Of a stretch of 64,000 nucleotides of DNA, positions 19,221-30,188 are shown piece by piece (position 1 is the first letter of the stretch; each line of letters begins with the position of its first letter). Origin of the DNA: Reyranella sp. (GTDB lineage: Bacteria > Pseudomonadota > Alphaproteobacteria > Reyranellales > Reyranellaceae); NCBI RefSeq assembly GCF_004297405.1, contig NZ_SCVC01000006.1, forward strand, positions 434,001 through 498,000, read 5' to 3'. A program made the position numbers and the translations under genes. The notes beneath the pieces are model-generated. The model was not told where the DNA came from. It saw only the letters and a program-made list of their open reading frames with translations, and ran no database searches.

Positions 19221-20147
19221 ATGGCTGAGATCACTGCCGCCCTCGTCAAGGAACTGCGCGAGAAGACCGGCGCGGGCATGATGGACTGCAAGAAGGCGCT
19301 GAACGAGGTTCAGGGCGACATCGAAAAGGCGATCGACTGGCTGCGGACCAAGGGCTTGTCGGCCGCCTCGAAGAAGGCCGGTCGCGTTGCCGCTGAAGGC
19401 CTCGTGGGCGTCGCCGCGAACGGCACCAAGGGCGCCGTGATCGAGGTCAACGCCGAGACCGACTTCGTCGGGCGCAACGACCAGTTCCAGAAGTTCGTCG
19501 CAGCAGCGGCCAAGCTCGCGCTCGACAACGGCGGCGACCTGGCCAAGGTGGCTGCTGCGCCGTTTCCCGGTACCGGCCGCGACGTCCAGGGCGAGCTCAC
19601 GAACCTGATCGCCACGATCGGCGAGAACATGAGCCTGCGCCGCTCGGCTTCGCTGTCGGTCTCCGACGGCGTCGTGGTTGCCTACACGCACAATGCCGTC
19701 GCGCCTGACCTCGGCAAGATCGGCGTGCTGGTGGCGCTCGAGTCGACGGGCGACAAGACCAAGCTCGCGGCACTGGCGAAGCAGTTCGCCATGCACGTGG
19801 CCGCAGCCAGCCCGCAGTCGCTGACCGTGGCCGAGCTCGATCCCGCACTGATCGAGCGCGAGCGCGCCGTCCTCGCCGAGAAGGCGGGCCAGAGCGGAAA
19901 GGCGGCCGACATCATCGCCAAGATGGTCGAAGGCGGTTTGCGCAAGTTCCATCAGGAAGTCGTCCTGCTCGAACAGGCCTTCGTGATGGACGGCAAGACC
20001 AAGATTTCCAAGGTCGTCGAGGAAGCGGCCAAGCAGGTCGGCGCGCCGGTCAATCTGACGGGCTACCTGCGCTTCGCCTTGGGCGAAGGCATCGAGAAGA
20101 AGAGCGAGGATTTTGCGGCCGAGGTGGCCGCCCAGCTCAAGAAGTAG
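19221..20147 (+). CDS. tsf: Elongation factor Ts
   Basis: The guanine-nucleotide exchange factor for EF-Tu. The 308-residue protein starts with the UBA-like domain ([22 protein letters not shown]) and [18 protein letters not shown]. The core TDFVGRN motif that contacts EF-Tu follows, and it ends in [19 protein letters not shown]. Length and order are normal. It is separated from pyrH by a 69-bp gap with a GC hairpin. Confidence 0.97.
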   Translation: MAEITAALVKELREKTGAGMMDCKKALNEVQGDIEKAIDWLRTKGLSAASKKAGRVAAEGLVGVAANGTKGAVIEVNAETDFVGRNDQFQKFVAAAAKLALDNGGDLAKVAAAPFPGTGRDVQGELTNLIATIGENMSLRRSASLSVSDGVVVAYTHNAVAPDLGKIGVLVALESTGDKTKLAALAKQFAMHVAAASPQSLTVAELDPALIERERAVLAEKAGQSGKAADIIAKMVEGGLRKFHQEVVLLEQAFVMDGKTKISKVVEEAAKQVGAPVNLTGYLRFALGEGIEKKSEDFAAEVAAQLKK

Positions 20148-20163
20148 TATTAAAACCATCACT

Positions 20164-20190
20164 GGCGCGCGAGCACTGGGCTTGCGCGCC
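20164..20190 (+). promoter_or_regulatory. GC-rich hairpin between tsf and pyrH
   Basis: A 10-bp stem with one G-U pair (GGCGCGCGAG with CTTGCGCGCC, loop CACTGGG). No T run follows, so it probably attenuates or stabilises the transcript rather than ending it. pyrH begins 27 bases later. Confidence 0.4.
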
Positions 20191-20216
20191 CAAGACAACG
20201 TAATCAGAGGAATCTG

Positions 20217-20942
20217 ATGCCGTCGGGTCCCCGTTATCGCCGTGTCCTTCTGAAGCTCTCTGGCGAGGGGCTCATGGGGAATCGGGAATATGGCCTCGAT
20301 CCCGACATGGTTTCGATGGTCGCACAGGAAGTGAAGACCGTGCACGCCATGGGCGTGCAGGTCTGTCTCGTGATCGGCGGCGGCAATATCTTCCGAGGCG
20401 TCTCGGCGGCAGCGTCCGGCATGGACCGCGCGAGCGGCGACTACATGGGCATGCTGGCGACGGTGATCAATTCGCTCGCCATGCAGAGCGCCCTGGAGCG
20501 GCAGGGGCTGCAGACGCGCGTCCAGTCGGCCATCCCGATGACGACGGTATGCGAGCCCTATATCCGGCGCCGGGCGGCCCGCCATATGGAGAAGGGCCGC
20601 GTCGTGATCTTCGCGGCCGGTACAGGCAACCCGTTCTTCACGACCGACACGGCCGCAGCCCTTCGTGCCGCAGAGATGGGCGTCGACGGTCTGCTCAAGG
20701 GCACGCAAGTTGACGGTGTCTATTCGGCCGATCCGCGCAAGGACAAGAACGCCAAGCGCTACGATACGCTGAGCTACATGGATGTGCTGTCTCAGGATCT
20801 GCAGGTGATGGACGCGTCGGCTGTCTCGCTGGCCCGCGAGAACCGCATTCCCATCATCGTTTTCGATATCCACAAGCCCGGCGCCTTCGCGGCGACGATG
20901 CGCGGTGAGGGTACTTTCACTATCATCAAGGACGAGGCCTGA
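20217..20942 (+). CDS. pyrH: UMP kinase
   Basis: Phosphorylates UMP to UDP, an essential cytosolic step in pyrimidine nucleotide synthesis. The 241-residue amino-acid-kinase-fold protein shows [11 protein letters not shown] at the N terminus, [10 protein letters not shown], the [16 protein letters not shown] segment, and [25 protein letters not shown] site precedes the ATG at 20217. frr follows after 2 bp, the usual tsf-pyrH-frr-uppS-cdsA-dxr-rseP-bamA order. Confidence 0.97.
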   Translation: MPSGPRYRRVLLKLSGEGLMGNREYGLDPDMVSMVAQEVKTVHAMGVQVCLVIGGGNIFRGVSAAASGMDRASGDYMGMLATVINSLAMQSALERQGLQTRVQSAIPMTTVCEPYIRRRAARHMEKGRVVIFAAGTGNPFFTTDTAAALRAAEMGVDGLLKGTQVDGVYSADPRKDKNAKRYDTLSYMDVLSQDLQVMDASAVSLARENRIPIIVFDIHKPGAFAATMRGEGTFTIIKDEA

Positions 20943-20944
20943 TC

Positions 20945-21499
20945 ATGACCGCGGATCTCAAAGAGCTCGAGAAGCGCATGCTGGGCGCCATGGATTCTTT
21001 GAAGAAGGAATTCGCGGGCCTCCGGACCGGCCGCGCTTCGGTCAACTTGCTCGACCCCGTCGTGGTCGAGGCCTATGGCCAGCGCATGCAACTCAATCAG
21101 GTCGGCACCGTGAGTGCGCCCGAGCCGCGGCTGCTGACCGTCAGCGTCTGGGACAAGGGTCTGGTTGTGTCGACGGCCAAGGCGATCCGAGAGGCCGGCC
21201 TAGGCCTCAACCCGGCGCCGGATGGCCAGATGATCCGCATCCCGATTCCCGAACTGACGACGGAGCGCCGCAACGAGCTGGCCAAGCTCGCGCACAAATA
21301 CGCCGAACATGGCCGCGTCGCCGTGCGCAACGTGCGCCGCGACGGCATGGAAGCGCTCAAGAAGGCCGAGAAGGATCACAAGATCTCCGAGGACGAGCAT
21401 CGTCAAAAGTCGGACGAGGTTCAGAAGCTCACGGATCGCTTCGTGAAGCAGGTCGACGAAGCGCTGGCGCACAAGGAAAAAGAGATCAAGACGGTCTGA
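20945..21499 (+). CDS. frr: Ribosome recycling factor
   Basis: Together with EF-G this releases ribosomes from mRNA after termination. At 184 residues it has the family length and the typical [20 protein letters not shown] segment and the C-terminal three-helix bundle with [15 protein letters not shown]. Its stop codon overlaps the uppS start by one base (TGATG). Confidence 0.97.
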   Translation: MTADLKELEKRMLGAMDSLKKEFAGLRTGRASVNLLDPVVVEAYGQRMQLNQVGTVSAPEPRLLTVSVWDKGLVVSTAKAIREAGLGLNPAPDGQMIRIPIPELTTERRNELAKLAHKYAEHGRVAVRNVRRDGMEALKKAEKDHKISEDEHRQKSDEVQKLTDRFVKQVDEALAHKEKEIKTV

Positions 21500-22239
21500 T
21501 GTCGACAGCGCCGCTTCCCGCAGCCTCCGGCGAAACGTCGGAGCCCCACCACGTTGCCATCATCATGGACGGCAATGGGCGCTGGGCGAAGGCACGCGGG
21601 TTGCCGCGCGTGGCGGGCCATCGCCGCGGCGCCGATGCCGTGCGCCGCGTGGTGCGCGGAGCAGGCGAGCTCGGCATTCCGGTGCTGACGCTGTTTGCCT
21701 TCTCGACGGAAAACTGGACGCGGCCGGCCGACGAGGTCAGCGACCTCATGGGACTGCTGCGCCACTATCTGCGCAGCGAGCTCGACGAACTGCACAAGAA
21801 TGGCGCGCGCCTCAGGGTCATCGGCAATCGTGACGGGCTGGCGTCGGACATCGTGCGCGACATTGCCGATGCCGAGAAGATGACGCGCAACAACAACCGC
21901 ATCGACGTCAACATCTGCGTCAATTACGGCTCCCGAGACGAGATCGTACGTGCCGCGCGCAACCTGGCGCAGCGTGCTGTAGCTGGCGAGCTGACGGCCG
22001 ACGGCATCGACGAAGGCTCTTTCGAACGCGAACTCCTTACGGCTGGCGTGCCCGATCCGGATCTTCTGATCCGGACCAGCGGCGAGCAGCGGATCAGCAA
22101 CTTCCTCCTCTGGCAATGCGCCTATGCGGAGCTGGTTTTCGTCGACACGCTGTGGCCGGACTTCGGCAAGGAACATCTGGAACAGGCGGTAGCCGAGTTC
22201 CGTCGGCGTGAGCGGCGTTATGGCGGCGTCGGGAGCTGA
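21499..22239 (+). CDS. uppS: Isoprenyl transferase (undecaprenyl diphosphate synthase)
   Basis: Condenses isopentenyl units in cis to build the C55 lipid carrier for peptidoglycan. The 246-residue protein has the catalytic segment IIMDGNGRWAKARGLPR (Asp24) with AGHRRGADAVRR, then LTLFAFSTENW and, near the end, PDLLIRTSGEQRISNFLLWQ. The start is the ATG overlapping the frr stop; a longer open frame beginning at 20905 is out-of-frame shadow of frr. It overlaps the cdsA start by about 20 bp. Confidence 0.96.
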   Translation: MSTAPLPAASGETSEPHHVAIIMDGNGRWAKARGLPRVAGHRRGADAVRRVVRGAGELGIPVLTLFAFSTENWTRPADEVSDLMGLLRHYLRSELDELHKNGARLRVIGNRDGLASDIVRDIADAEKMTRNNNRIDVNICVNYGSRDEIVRAARNLAQRAVAGELTADGIDEGSFERELLTAGVPDPDLLIRTSGEQRISNFLLWQCAYAELVFVDTLWPDFGKEHLEQAVAEFRRRERRYGGVGS

Positions 22240-22915
22240 GGCTCCGACGGGTCGCGGCGGGAGGTTCGCAGGCTTGGCCTTGCGGCTGCTGTCGGCTGCC
22301 GTTCTCGGCCCGCTGCTGCTGGCGGCCGTCTGGTATGGTTATCCCTGGATCGATCTTGTCGCGGCCCTTGCCGCGCCGATAATGATCTTCGAGTGGACGC
22401 GGCTGACGCGCGGCAATCCGGTGTTGCGGTTGCTGGCCTGGCTCTACGCACTGGCGGCCGTGGTCGCTCTCTTGTGGTTGCGCCATCAACCGACCCTGGG
22501 GCGCGAGACCCTGATCTGGATCTTGGTCTGCATCTGGGCGACCGATATCGGCGCCTATTTCGTCGGCCGGGCGGCGGGTGGGGCGAAGCTGGCGCCTCGG
22601 ATCAGTCCCGGCAAGACCTGGTCGGGATTGATCGGCGGCATGGCATGGGCTGCTATGGCTAGTGCCGCTGTCGGCTATGCATTCGGCCTCGGCGAGACGG
22701 TGCCGTTGGCGGTGATCGGCGCGGGCCTGGCTGTCGTTGGTCAACTGGGTGACTTGCTTGAATCCGCTGCCAAGCGGCGGGCAGGGGTCAAGGATAGTGG
22801 TCGGCTGATACCGGGCCATGGCGGCCTGCTCGACCGTGTCGATGGTCTGATTGCGGTGCTGGTCGTCGTTGGTCTGGCGCGGCTCGTTATAGGCGGGACA
22901 TGGCCTTGGACATGA
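22220..22915 (+). CDS. cdsA: Phosphatidate cytidylyltransferase
   Basis: An inner-membrane enzyme making CDP-diacylglycerol, the common precursor of membrane phospholipids. The protein is hydrophobic with about six to seven helices and ends in the CDP-DAG synthase signature, here AAKRRAGVKDSGRLIPGHGG followed by LLDRVDG. I choose the ATG at 22220 (231 residues); a GTG at 22208 in frame is possible, and neither has a strong ribosome-binding site, which fits coupling to uppS. It is a little shorter than many CdsA proteins (about 265 residues), mainly at the N terminus. Confidence 0.93.
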   Translation: MAASGAEAPTGRGGRFAGLALRLLSAAVLGPLLLAAVWYGYPWIDLVAALAAPIMIFEWTRLTRGNPVLRLLAWLYALAAVVALLWLRHQPTLGRETLIWILVCIWATDIGAYFVGRAAGGAKLAPRISPGKTWSGLIGGMAWAAMASAAVGYAFGLGETVPLAVIGAGLAVVGQLGDLLESAAKRRAGVKDSGRLIPGHGGLLDRVDGLIAVLVVVGLARLVIGGTWPWT

Positions 22916-24114
22916 CAAAGTGGGTAGCTCCTTCTCACGATCGTCCACGTGGTGTGACGATCCTGGGCTCGACCGGTTCGGTCGGGCAGAGCACGGTCGA
23001 CCTCATTTCCCGCGATCCTGCGAGTTATCGTGTCGAAGCACTCGTTGCCGGCACATCTGTCGAGCTGTTGGCTGAACAGGCGAGGCGTTTGAAGGCGCGC
23101 CTTGCGGTGGTGGCTGATCCGGCGCGTTACCAGGCCCTGAAGGAAGCGCTGGCCGGCACGTCGATCGAGGCCGCGGCGGGACCCGAGGCTGTGGTCGAAG
23201 CGGCATCGCGGCCCGCAGAATGGGTGATGGCCGCCATCGTTGGCTTTGCGGGCCTTGCATCGACACTTGCTGCCGCGCGACGCGGCGCCATGGTGGCGTT
23301 GGCCAACAAGGAGGCAGTGGTCTGCGCAGGGCGGCTCCTCTTCGAAGCCATCAAGGGTTCAGGTGGTGCGCTGCTGCCTGTCGATTCCGAGCACAACGCC
23401 ATCTTCCAGGTCTTTGAGCCGCACCAACGGCATGCCGTTGACCGTCTGATCCTCACCGCGTCCGGCGGGCCGTTCCGCAACTGGTCGCTAGCCGACATGG
23501 CCGAGGCAACGCCGGAGCAGGCGCTGGCCCATCCCAATTGGGACATGGGGGCCAAGATCTCGATCGATTCAGCCACGATGATGAACAAGGGGCTCGAACT
23601 CATCGAGGCGCATCTGTTGTTTGGCCTGCCGGAAGGGCAGGTCGAGATCGTGGTGCATCCCCAGTCGATCATCCACTCCATGGTCGCTTATCGCGACGGC
23701 TCGGTCCTGGCCCAGCTTGGCACGGCCGACATGCGTGTCCCGATCACCCATGCGCTCGGCTGGCCCGCGCGCATCGATGGCCCGGCGGCACGACTCGATT
23801 TCACACAAGTCGCCGCGCTTACATTCGAGCGGCCCGATTCTGGCCGCTTTCCATCTCTACGATTGGCCCGCGAAGCGCTGGTCACTGGCGGTTTTGCACC
23901 GGTAGTGCTGAATGCGGCGAACGAAGCGGCGGTGGCGGCCTTCCTGGCTCGTCGTATCGGCTTTCTCGACATCGCACGCACAGTTGAGGACGTCATGATC
24001 GGCTGGAATGGCTTGGCGAATCCGGTGGAAACTCTCCCGCAGGTCGAGGCGGCGGATCTGGAGGCCCGGCGAAGGGCCGAAGTGATCTGCAAGGGCAAAG
24101 AGCTGGGCAATTGA
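22900..24114 (+). CDS. dxr: 1-deoxy-D-xylulose-5-phosphate reductoisomerase
   Basis: Makes 2-C-methyl-D-erythritol 4-phosphate, the first committed step of the MEP isoprenoid pathway. The 404-residue protein has the NADPH-binding GSTGSVGQST near residue 22, then ANKEAVV, the metal site SEHNAIFQ, SGGPFR and the MGAKISIDSATMMNKGLELI segment. It overlaps the cdsA end by 16 bp. An in-frame ATG at 22912 is an alternative start. Placed next to uppS it feeds the same isoprenoid supply. Confidence 0.96.
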   Translation: MALDMTKWVAPSHDRPRGVTILGSTGSVGQSTVDLISRDPASYRVEALVAGTSVELLAEQARRLKARLAVVADPARYQALKEALAGTSIEAAAGPEAVVEAASRPAEWVMAAIVGFAGLASTLAAARRGAMVALANKEAVVCAGRLLFEAIKGSGGALLPVDSEHNAIFQVFEPHQRHAVDRLILTASGGPFRNWSLADMAEATPEQALAHPNWDMGAKISIDSATMMNKGLELIEAHLLFGLPEGQVEIVVHPQSIIHSMVAYRDGSVLAQLGTADMRVPITHALGWPARIDGPAARLDFTQVAALTFERPDSGRFPSLRLAREALVTGGFAPVVLNAANEAAVAAFLARRIGFLDIARTVEDVMIGWNGLANPVETLPQVEAADLEARRRAEVICKGKELGN

Positions 24115-24144
24115 ACTCGAACTGAACCCATGATCCACTGAACC

Positions 24145-25524
24145 ATGCAAAGCGTCGCCAGCCTTTTTACGACCTATCTTCCCTATTTCATTCTGGTGCT
24201 GACGTTGCTCGTGTTCGTTCACGAGTTCGGCCACTACTGGGTAGCGCGGCGGTTCGGCATTCATGCCGAGGTCTTTTCCATCGGCTTTGGACCGGAGATC
24301 GTCGGCTGGACCGATCGCAATGGGACGCGGTGGAAGATTTCCGCCATCCCATTGGGTGGCTATGTGAAGTTTCTGGGCGACAATGACGAAACCAGCGCCA
24401 CGCCCTCGGACAAGCCGCTTTCACTGGCCGATCGGCGGCGCGCCTTTTTCAGCCAGCCGCTCTATGCGCGTACCGCCGTCGTGCTCGGCGGCCCAATGGC
24501 GAACCTGCTGTTTGCCTTCGTGCTTCTGACGGGCGTTTTCTACTTTATGGGCGAGCCATACTCGCCAGCGGTCGTGGCGGTGCAGCCGGACGGACCGGCG
24601 GCCCGGGCGGGCCTGCGCAGCGGCGACGTGGTCGTCGGCCTCAATGGCAAGCGCGTCGATCGCTACGAGGATATCCAGGATTCGCAGATCCTCTACCTCG
24701 CCCAGCCGATGTCGATCGAATACCGGCGCGGTGGCCAGCTGCTGCGTGGAGAGATCGCGCCGCGATTCTGCGAGCGGACGGATCGCTACAACAATACGCT
24801 GCGTTATGGCGATCTTGGCATGGATCAGCTCATCCGGCCGGTCGTCGGGGGATTTACGGCCAATAGTCCGGCCGAGGCGGCGGGCCTCAAGGTCGGCGAT
24901 CTGCTGCTGACGATCGACGGCAAGCCGGTCGACTACTTTTCACGGATTCCCGAACTGATCGGCAGCCGTGGTGGTCAACCTGTGACCGTCACCTACGAGC
25001 GTGGCGGCCAACGCGAAGATACGACGGTCGTGCCGATTGCCGACAAGACGCAGGATTGCGCCGGCAAGGAACAGGCGATCGGCCGGCTGCGCGTCCGCCC
25101 TGCGGCCGTCACGGAGTACCGCCAAGAGGGCGTCGTCGGCGCCATGGGGGCCGGCGTGCGCGCGGTCTGGAGCATGACCACGATGTTCTACACATCGATG
25201 GGTCAGATCTTGACGGCGGCAAGACCGGTCGATGAACTCGGCGGGCCCATTCGCATTGCCAAGGCAGCAGGTGAGGCGTCGCATGCCGGATGGACCGGCA
25301 TCCTCAATCTCGTGATCGCGCTTTCGGTCGTGTTGGGGGTCTTCAATCTGTTGCCGGTGCCCATGCTCGACGGTGGACATCTCGCAATGTACTTGTATGA
25401 AGCCGTGCGTGGTCGGCCACTGAGCCTTAGGGCGCAGGAGGTCGGACTAAAACTTGGATTTGCGCTCGTGATCGGCATGGCGCTGATTGCGACATTCAAT
25501 GACATCAGACTGTTGCTGCGTTGA
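24145..25524 (+). CDS. rseP: RIP metalloprotease RseP (site-2 protease)
   Basis: A membrane-embedded zinc protease that cleaves anti-sigma factors and leftover signal peptides inside the membrane. The 459-residue protein carries HEFGH at 26-30 in its first helix, the downstream LDGGH motif (Asp409) in the third core helix, and two tandem PDZ domains in the periplasmic part (GPAARAGLRSGDVVVGLNG and SPAEAAGLKVGDLLLTIDG). Position between dxr and bamA is standard. Confidence 0.95.
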   Translation: MQSVASLFTTYLPYFILVLTLLVFVHEFGHYWVARRFGIHAEVFSIGFGPEIVGWTDRNGTRWKISAIPLGGYVKFLGDNDETSATPSDKPLSLADRRRAFFSQPLYARTAVVLGGPMANLLFAFVLLTGVFYFMGEPYSPAVVAVQPDGPAARAGLRSGDVVVGLNGKRVDRYEDIQDSQILYLAQPMSIEYRRGGQLLRGEIAPRFCERTDRYNNTLRYGDLGMDQLIRPVVGGFTANSPAEAAGLKVGDLLLTIDGKPVDYFSRIPELIGSRGGQPVTVTYERGGQREDTTVVPIADKTQDCAGKEQAIGRLRVRPAAVTEYRQEGVVGAMGAGVRAVWSMTTMFYTSMGQILTAARPVDELGGPIRIAKAAGEASHAGWTGILNLVIALSVVLGVFNLLPVPMLDGGHLAMYLYEAVRGRPLSLRAQEVGLKLGFALVIGMALIATFNDIRLLLR

Positions 25525-25564
25525 GTTGACGCGAACCTGTGGGAAAACAGCAGGGGACAAAGGG

Positions 25565-27940
25565 GTGGCTAAGTCCCGGATGCCGGTTTATGAAGCTGCG
25601 TTCACGGTTTTGACCATCGGCAAGGTCTGGCAGGCGCCGGGGGTGAGTTTGATCTTTCGTTGGGCCTTATTGGCCGTTGCTGCAGTCCTGGCATTCGGTT
25701 CGACGGCGCATGCCCAGCGGGGCGGTGCGGCGGGCGGAACGATTCAATCCGTCCAGATCGAAGGAAACGTTCGCTCCGAAGTCGCGACGATCCGTTCCTA
25801 TCTTCAGCTCAAGCCGGGCGAGCCCTATGACGCCGCCGCCGCTGATCGCTCGCTGAAGGCGTTGTTTGCGACCGGGCTCTTCTCCGATGTCGTGATCCAG
25901 ATGCAGGGCTCGACCCTTGTCGTGAAGGTCACGGAAAACCCGATCATCAATCGGGTCGCGTTCGAGGGAAACAGCAAGATCGAGGACGACAAGCTGCGCG
26001 ATGAAGTGCAGTCCAAGCCTCGACAGGTGTTCACGCGCGCGCGCGTACAGTCCGATGTCGAGCGCATCCTGACGATCTATCGTCGCGGCGGCCGCTACAA
26101 CGCATCGGTCGAGCCGAAGGTCATCCACCTCGAGCAAGGTCGTGTCGACCTCGTCTTCGAGATCAACGAAGGCGATGTGACGGGCGTCAAGCGGATCAGC
26201 TTCGTGGGCAACGAGGCTTTCGGAGACGGCACGCTGCGCGGCAAGATCCGGACGACCGAAAGCGCCTGGTGGCGATTCCTGTCGTCGGACGATCGTTTCG
26301 ATCCGGACCGTCTCAACCTCGACCGCGAACTTCTGCGCAAGTTCTACCTGTCCGAGGGGTACGCCGACTTCCGCGTCGTTTCGGCGGTTGCCGAACTGTC
26401 TCCCAATCGGGAAGGTTTCTTCATCACCTTCACGATCAACGAGGGCGAACGCTATCGCTTCGGCAAGGTCGACGTGACCAGCCGCTTCCAGGGCCTCGAT
26501 GTCGATGTGATCAGGGGCTTCCTGACCATGAGCGAAGGCGACTGGTACGACGCAGACGAAGTCGAGAAGTCCGTCTCCAATATCTCCGAGGCTGTCGGCA
26601 CGCTGGGCTATGCATTCGTCGATGTCCGCCCGAACATCCGGCGCAATAAGGATAACCTGACCGTGGACGTCACCTTCGACGTCCAGGAAGGGCCTCGCGT
26701 CTACGTCGAGCGCATCAACATTTCGGGTAACACGCGAACCCTCGACAAGGTGATCCGGCGTGAGTTCCGTCTCGCCGAGGGCGACGCCTTCAGCACGGCC
26801 AAGGTCCGCCGCAGCCAGCAGCGTCTGCGCAACCTCGGCTTCTTCGAGAAGGTCGACGTCTCGGCCGCACCGGGCTCGGCGCCCGACAAGACCAACCTCG
26901 AAGTCCAGGTGGTCGAGCAGAGCACCGGCGAAATCTCGTTCGGCGCCGGCTACTCGTCGACCGCCGGTATCGTCGGCGATATTTCGATCAAGGAGCGCAA
27001 CCTGCTCGGCAAGGGCCAGGAACTGCGCCTCGGCCTGTCGCTCGGCACCTTGAGTACGGTCATCGATCTCGGCTTCACCGAGCCTTATTTCCTGGATCGC
27101 CAAGTCTCGGCCGGCTTCGACATCTTCAGAACGTCGAACGACCGCCAGAACGTCGCGAGCTATAGCGATGCCAGCTTGGGCTTCGCTCTGCGTGCCGGCT
27201 GGGCCTACAGCGAAAACCTCCGGCAACTCGTCCGCTATACTTTGCGCCAGACGGACATCTACAACGTGCAATTCTGGGCCTCGCCGATCATCCAGGCGCA
27301 GGCCGGCACCCAGGTCGTGTCGGAAGTTTCCGAGACGCTCCTCTGGGATACCCGCGATACGCGCCTCAATACGACCAAGGGCTTCCTGGTCCGTAACACC
27401 GTGGCCATAGCCGGCGCGATCGGCACCGAACAGTATGTCCGCACGACGGCCGATGCGGTCTATTACTATTCGCTGTTCGAGGACGTCGTGGCGTCGGTCG
27501 GCGGCTCGGTCGGCCTGGTCCTGCCCTATGGCGGCTCCTATGTCCGCCTGAACAACCTGTTCTTCATCGGTGGCGACACGCTGCGCGGCTTCGCCGTCGG
27601 CGGTATCGGCCCGCGCGACGCCGGAACGACCGACTCGCTCGGCGGCCAGTACTACTACACGGGCACGGCGGAGCTTTCCTATCCGCTGCCCTTCGTTCCG
27701 AAGGAGGTCGCGCTCCTCGGCAAGGCATTCGTCGACATCGGTTCGCTGTGGGGCGTCCAGTCCAGCACGACCAATACGACGTCGGTGCTGGACAGCCAGC
27801 TCATGCGCGTCGCGGCCGGCATCGGCGTCCAGTGGGTGTCGCCATTCGGCCCGATCCGCATTGACTATGCCTGGCCGGTCCAATACGAGCCGTGGGACAA
27901 GCAGCAGAACATACGCTTCAGCTTCGGCACACGCTTCTGA
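25565..27940 (+). CDS. bamA: Outer membrane protein assembly factor BamA
   Basis: The central, essential subunit of the machine that folds beta-barrel proteins into the outer membrane. A signal peptide ending in AHA-Q is followed by five POTRA repeats (to about residue 420) and a C-terminal barrel that ends in phenylalanine. The barrel includes GGDTLRGF, the VRGF/LRGF motif of the Omp85 family. Start choice is uncertain: the GTG at 25565 follows an AGGGG site, but GTG 25643 would give a more standard-length signal peptide ([18 protein letters not shown]). The gene that normally follows it, lpxD, is not here; fabZ comes directly. Confidence 0.95.
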   Translation: MAKSRMPVYEAAFTVLTIGKVWQAPGVSLIFRWALLAVAAVLAFGSTAHAQRGGAAGGTIQSVQIEGNVRSEVATIRSYLQLKPGEPYDAAAADRSLKALFATGLFSDVVIQMQGSTLVVKVTENPIINRVAFEGNSKIEDDKLRDEVQSKPRQVFTRARVQSDVERILTIYRRGGRYNASVEPKVIHLEQGRVDLVFEINEGDVTGVKRISFVGNEAFGDGTLRGKIRTTESAWWRFLSSDDRFDPDRLNLDRELLRKFYLSEGYADFRVVSAVAELSPNREGFFITFTINEGERYRFGKVDVTSRFQGLDVDVIRGFLTMSEGDWYDADEVEKSVSNISEAVGTLGYAFVDVRPNIRRNKDNLTVDVTFDVQEGPRVYVERINISGNTRTLDKVIRREFRLAEGDAFSTAKVRRSQQRLRNLGFFEKVDVSAAPGSAPDKTNLEVQVVEQSTGEISFGAGYSSTAGIVGDISIKERNLLGKGQELRLGLSLGTLSTVIDLGFTEPYFLDRQVSAGFDIFRTSNDRQNVASYSDASLGFALRAGWAYSENLRQLVRYTLRQTDIYNVQFWASPIIQAQAGTQVVSEVSETLLWDTRDTRLNTTKGFLVRNTVAIAGAIGTEQYVRTTADAVYYYSLFEDVVASVGGSVGLVLPYGGSYVRLNNLFFIGGDTLRGFAVGGIGPRDAGTTDSLGGQYYYTGTAELSYPLPFVPKEVALLGKAFVDIGSLWGVQSSTTNTTSVLDSQLMRVAAGIGVQWVSPFGPIRIDYAWPVQYEPWDKQQNIRFSFGTRF

Positions 27941-27957
27941 GTGGGGATGTCGCGGTC

Positions 27958-28434
27958 ATGAACGTTCAAGTCGACCAGACCAGCGTCGCTCCGGTGACCT
28001 CGGTGGACATCAAGCGGATCCTGCAGATGATCCCGCACCGCTATCCGATGCTCATGGTCGACAAGGTCATCGACATGCAGCTCGACCAGAGCGCCGTCGG
28101 TATCAAGAACGTTTCGATCAACGAGCCGTTCTTCCAGGGCCATTTCCCCTCCGATCCAGTGATGCCGGGGGTGCTGGTCGTCGAGGCGATGGCGCAGACC
28201 GCGTGCGTCCTCGTCGTGTCGACATTCGGGGCGCAGTCGGAAGGCAAGCTGGTCTATTTCATGTCGATCGACGGCGTGCGTTTCCGCCGGCCGGTCGTGC
28301 CGGGCGATCGGCTCGAACTGCATGTCCAGAAGGTGCAGAGCCGGGCCAATGTCTGGAAGTTTTCGGGCCGCGCCCTGGTCGACGGCAAGGTTGCCGCCGA
28401 AGCCACGTTCGCCGCCATGATCAGGGACATGTAG
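27958..28434 (+). CDS. fabZ: 3-hydroxyacyl-[acyl-carrier-protein] dehydratase
   Basis: Dehydrates beta-hydroxyacyl-ACP in fatty acid elongation. The hot-dog-fold protein of 158 residues has the active-site segment [20 protein letters not shown] with catalytic His62 and Glu76. The ATG at 27958 is used; the open frame extends further upstream but only through the end of bamA. In most alphaproteobacteria fabZ sits between lpxD and lpxA; here it is flanked directly by bamA and a glyoxalase gene, and no lpx gene is present in the window. Confidence 0.96.
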   Translation: MNVQVDQTSVAPVTSVDIKRILQMIPHRYPMLMVDKVIDMQLDQSAVGIKNVSINEPFFQGHFPSDPVMPGVLVVEAMAQTACVLVVSTFGAQSEGKLVYFMSIDGVRFRRPVVPGDRLELHVQKVQSRANVWKFSGRALVDGKVAAEATFAAMIRDM

Positions 28435-28444
28435 GAGAGGGACG

Positions 28445-28861
<417 letters not shown>

Positions 28862-29128
28862 TCACAGAATCCAATAAATTGAACATCCTTATAGTGGTGA
28901 CGCGATTGCTGGACCTGACCACGTAGCTCGGACTGCTCTTTGCGCTTCATCCCACACCTCGAAATCGTTGAGGCAAGTGTGTAGGGAAGCTGGTAGCCCG
29001 AACTTGTCCCTCCACCTAAGGTGCACCTGCAGTCGTGTGGAAAACCTGCCTGATCTGACCGCAAGCAGTCCGACAACACTGCGTTAACAATCGGGCGAAG
29101 TTCTGGTACGCCATGTGCGGAGAACACC

Positions 29129-30046
29129 ATGGCCGTCCCTGCGTTTCACAACTTACTGTTGTCGCTTTTGAAGCGCACCCATGATGGTGCAAAGCATCGT
29201 CTTCCGCTTCTCGCACCACTTGTTGCCAGAGATCTTAACCTCACTACGGATGACCTATCAGAGCTCTTGCCGTCGGGAGTGCAGAGCCGCTACCGGAACC
29301 GCTTGGCTTGGGCGAAGGTCTACTTGTCCCGCGCGGGCCTCCTGGAGACCGTGGAGCGCGGCAGTTTCCGGATAACGGACCGCGGGAAGAAACTCCTCGC
29401 GACCAACCCGCCCGAAGTCACTTTGGACACGCTGAGACAGTACCCGGAGTTCAGTGCCTTTGTGGGCAAGACGACGGCGGCGGGAGCATCCGCAGCGTCC
29501 GCGGCGGATGTTAACGAGAAGGAGGACACGCCCGAGGAGACTTTGGAAGCCGCGTACAGCACTGTTCGGGCGTCGCTGGGCCAGCAACTGCACGTAGCCA
29601 TTATGGCCGCAACCCCTGCATTTTTCGAACGTCTGGTCTTGGATCTGATGCTAGCAATGGGGTATGGCGGCTCGCGCGCTGATGCTGCCAGGAATGTTGC
29701 AAAGTCGGGAGATGGCGGCATTGATGGCATCATCAGCGAGGATCGCCTCGGATTGGATTTTATTTACCTGCAGGCCAAGCGGTGGACCAATTCGGTAGGC
29801 GGCGACGAGGTTCGCAATTTCTCGGGCAGCCTCGACGCACACGGTGCGCAGAAGGGGGTGTTCATCACTACGTCAACCTTCACCGCCAGCTCCTTAAAAT
29901 ACGTTCGAGATGTTAAGCACAAGAAGATCGTGCTCATTAACGGCGAGCGCTTAACCCAGCTCATGATGGACTTTAACGTCGGAGTGGCACCGGCCAAAAC
30001 GTTTGAGGTCAAGCGGATGGACCTCGAGTACTTCGAGGAAGAGTAG
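29129..30046 (+). CDS. mrr: Mrr-family restriction endonuclease
   Basis: A predicted type IV (modification-dependent) restriction enzyme. The 305-residue protein has an N-terminal winged-helix Mrr_N domain (about 1-92, with SRYRNRLAWAKVYLSRAGLL and FRITDRGKKLL), an Ala-rich linker (about 117-140), and a C-terminal PD-(D/E)xK nuclease. In the nuclease, Asp199 lies in GDGGIDG and Gln215-Lys217 in LQAKRW, the D-QxK arrangement of Mrr. A GGAG site precedes the ATG. Codon use and GC are clearly unlike the neighbours. No methyltransferase accompanies it, which fits a type IV enzyme. It is the only gene recognised in the small island. Modified-base specificity cannot be predicted. Confidence 0.88.
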   Translation: MAVPAFHNLLLSLLKRTHDGAKHRLPLLAPLVARDLNLTTDDLSELLPSGVQSRYRNRLAWAKVYLSRAGLLETVERGSFRITDRGKKLLATNPPEVTLDTLRQYPEFSAFVGKTTAAGASAASAADVNEKEDTPEETLEAAYSTVRASLGQQLHVAIMAATPAFFERLVLDLMLAMGYGGSRADAARNVAKSGDGGIDGIISEDRLGLDFIYLQAKRWTNSVGGDEVRNFSGSLDAHGAQKGVFITTSTFTASSLKYVRDVKHKKIVLINGERLTQLMMDFNVGVAPAKTFEVKRMDLEYFEEE

Positions 30047-30131
30047 GCGGGTTGGACCTGAGGCTTGCACGCGGCACTGTGCCAAGGGCGTACCAAAGAC
30101 GACGAAATCCCTTCTGCATGGGGTTCTCTAA

Positions 30132-30160
30132 CCCGACGGCTACAAGATCGAGCTGATCGA
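30132..30160 (+). repeat. 29-bp direct repeat, right copy (attR-like), with displaced gloA 3' end
   Basis: Identical to 28817-28845. Read in the gloA frame it continues to a TAA at 30168-30170, so 30132-30170 is the original 3' end of gloA, left behind as a non-coding scrap after insertion of the island. The next gene, the VOC protein on the other strand, ends 18 bp further on, the expected arrangement for the uninterrupted locus. Confidence 0.9.
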
Positions 30161-30188
30161 AAGGAAGTAAGCTGTCTTTGGCAGCTTG

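Noticed and set aside
25667-27883. 738-codon minus-strand open frame opposite bamA
   Set aside because: Low-complexity acidic and Arg-rich translation; a GC-bias shadow of a certain gene.
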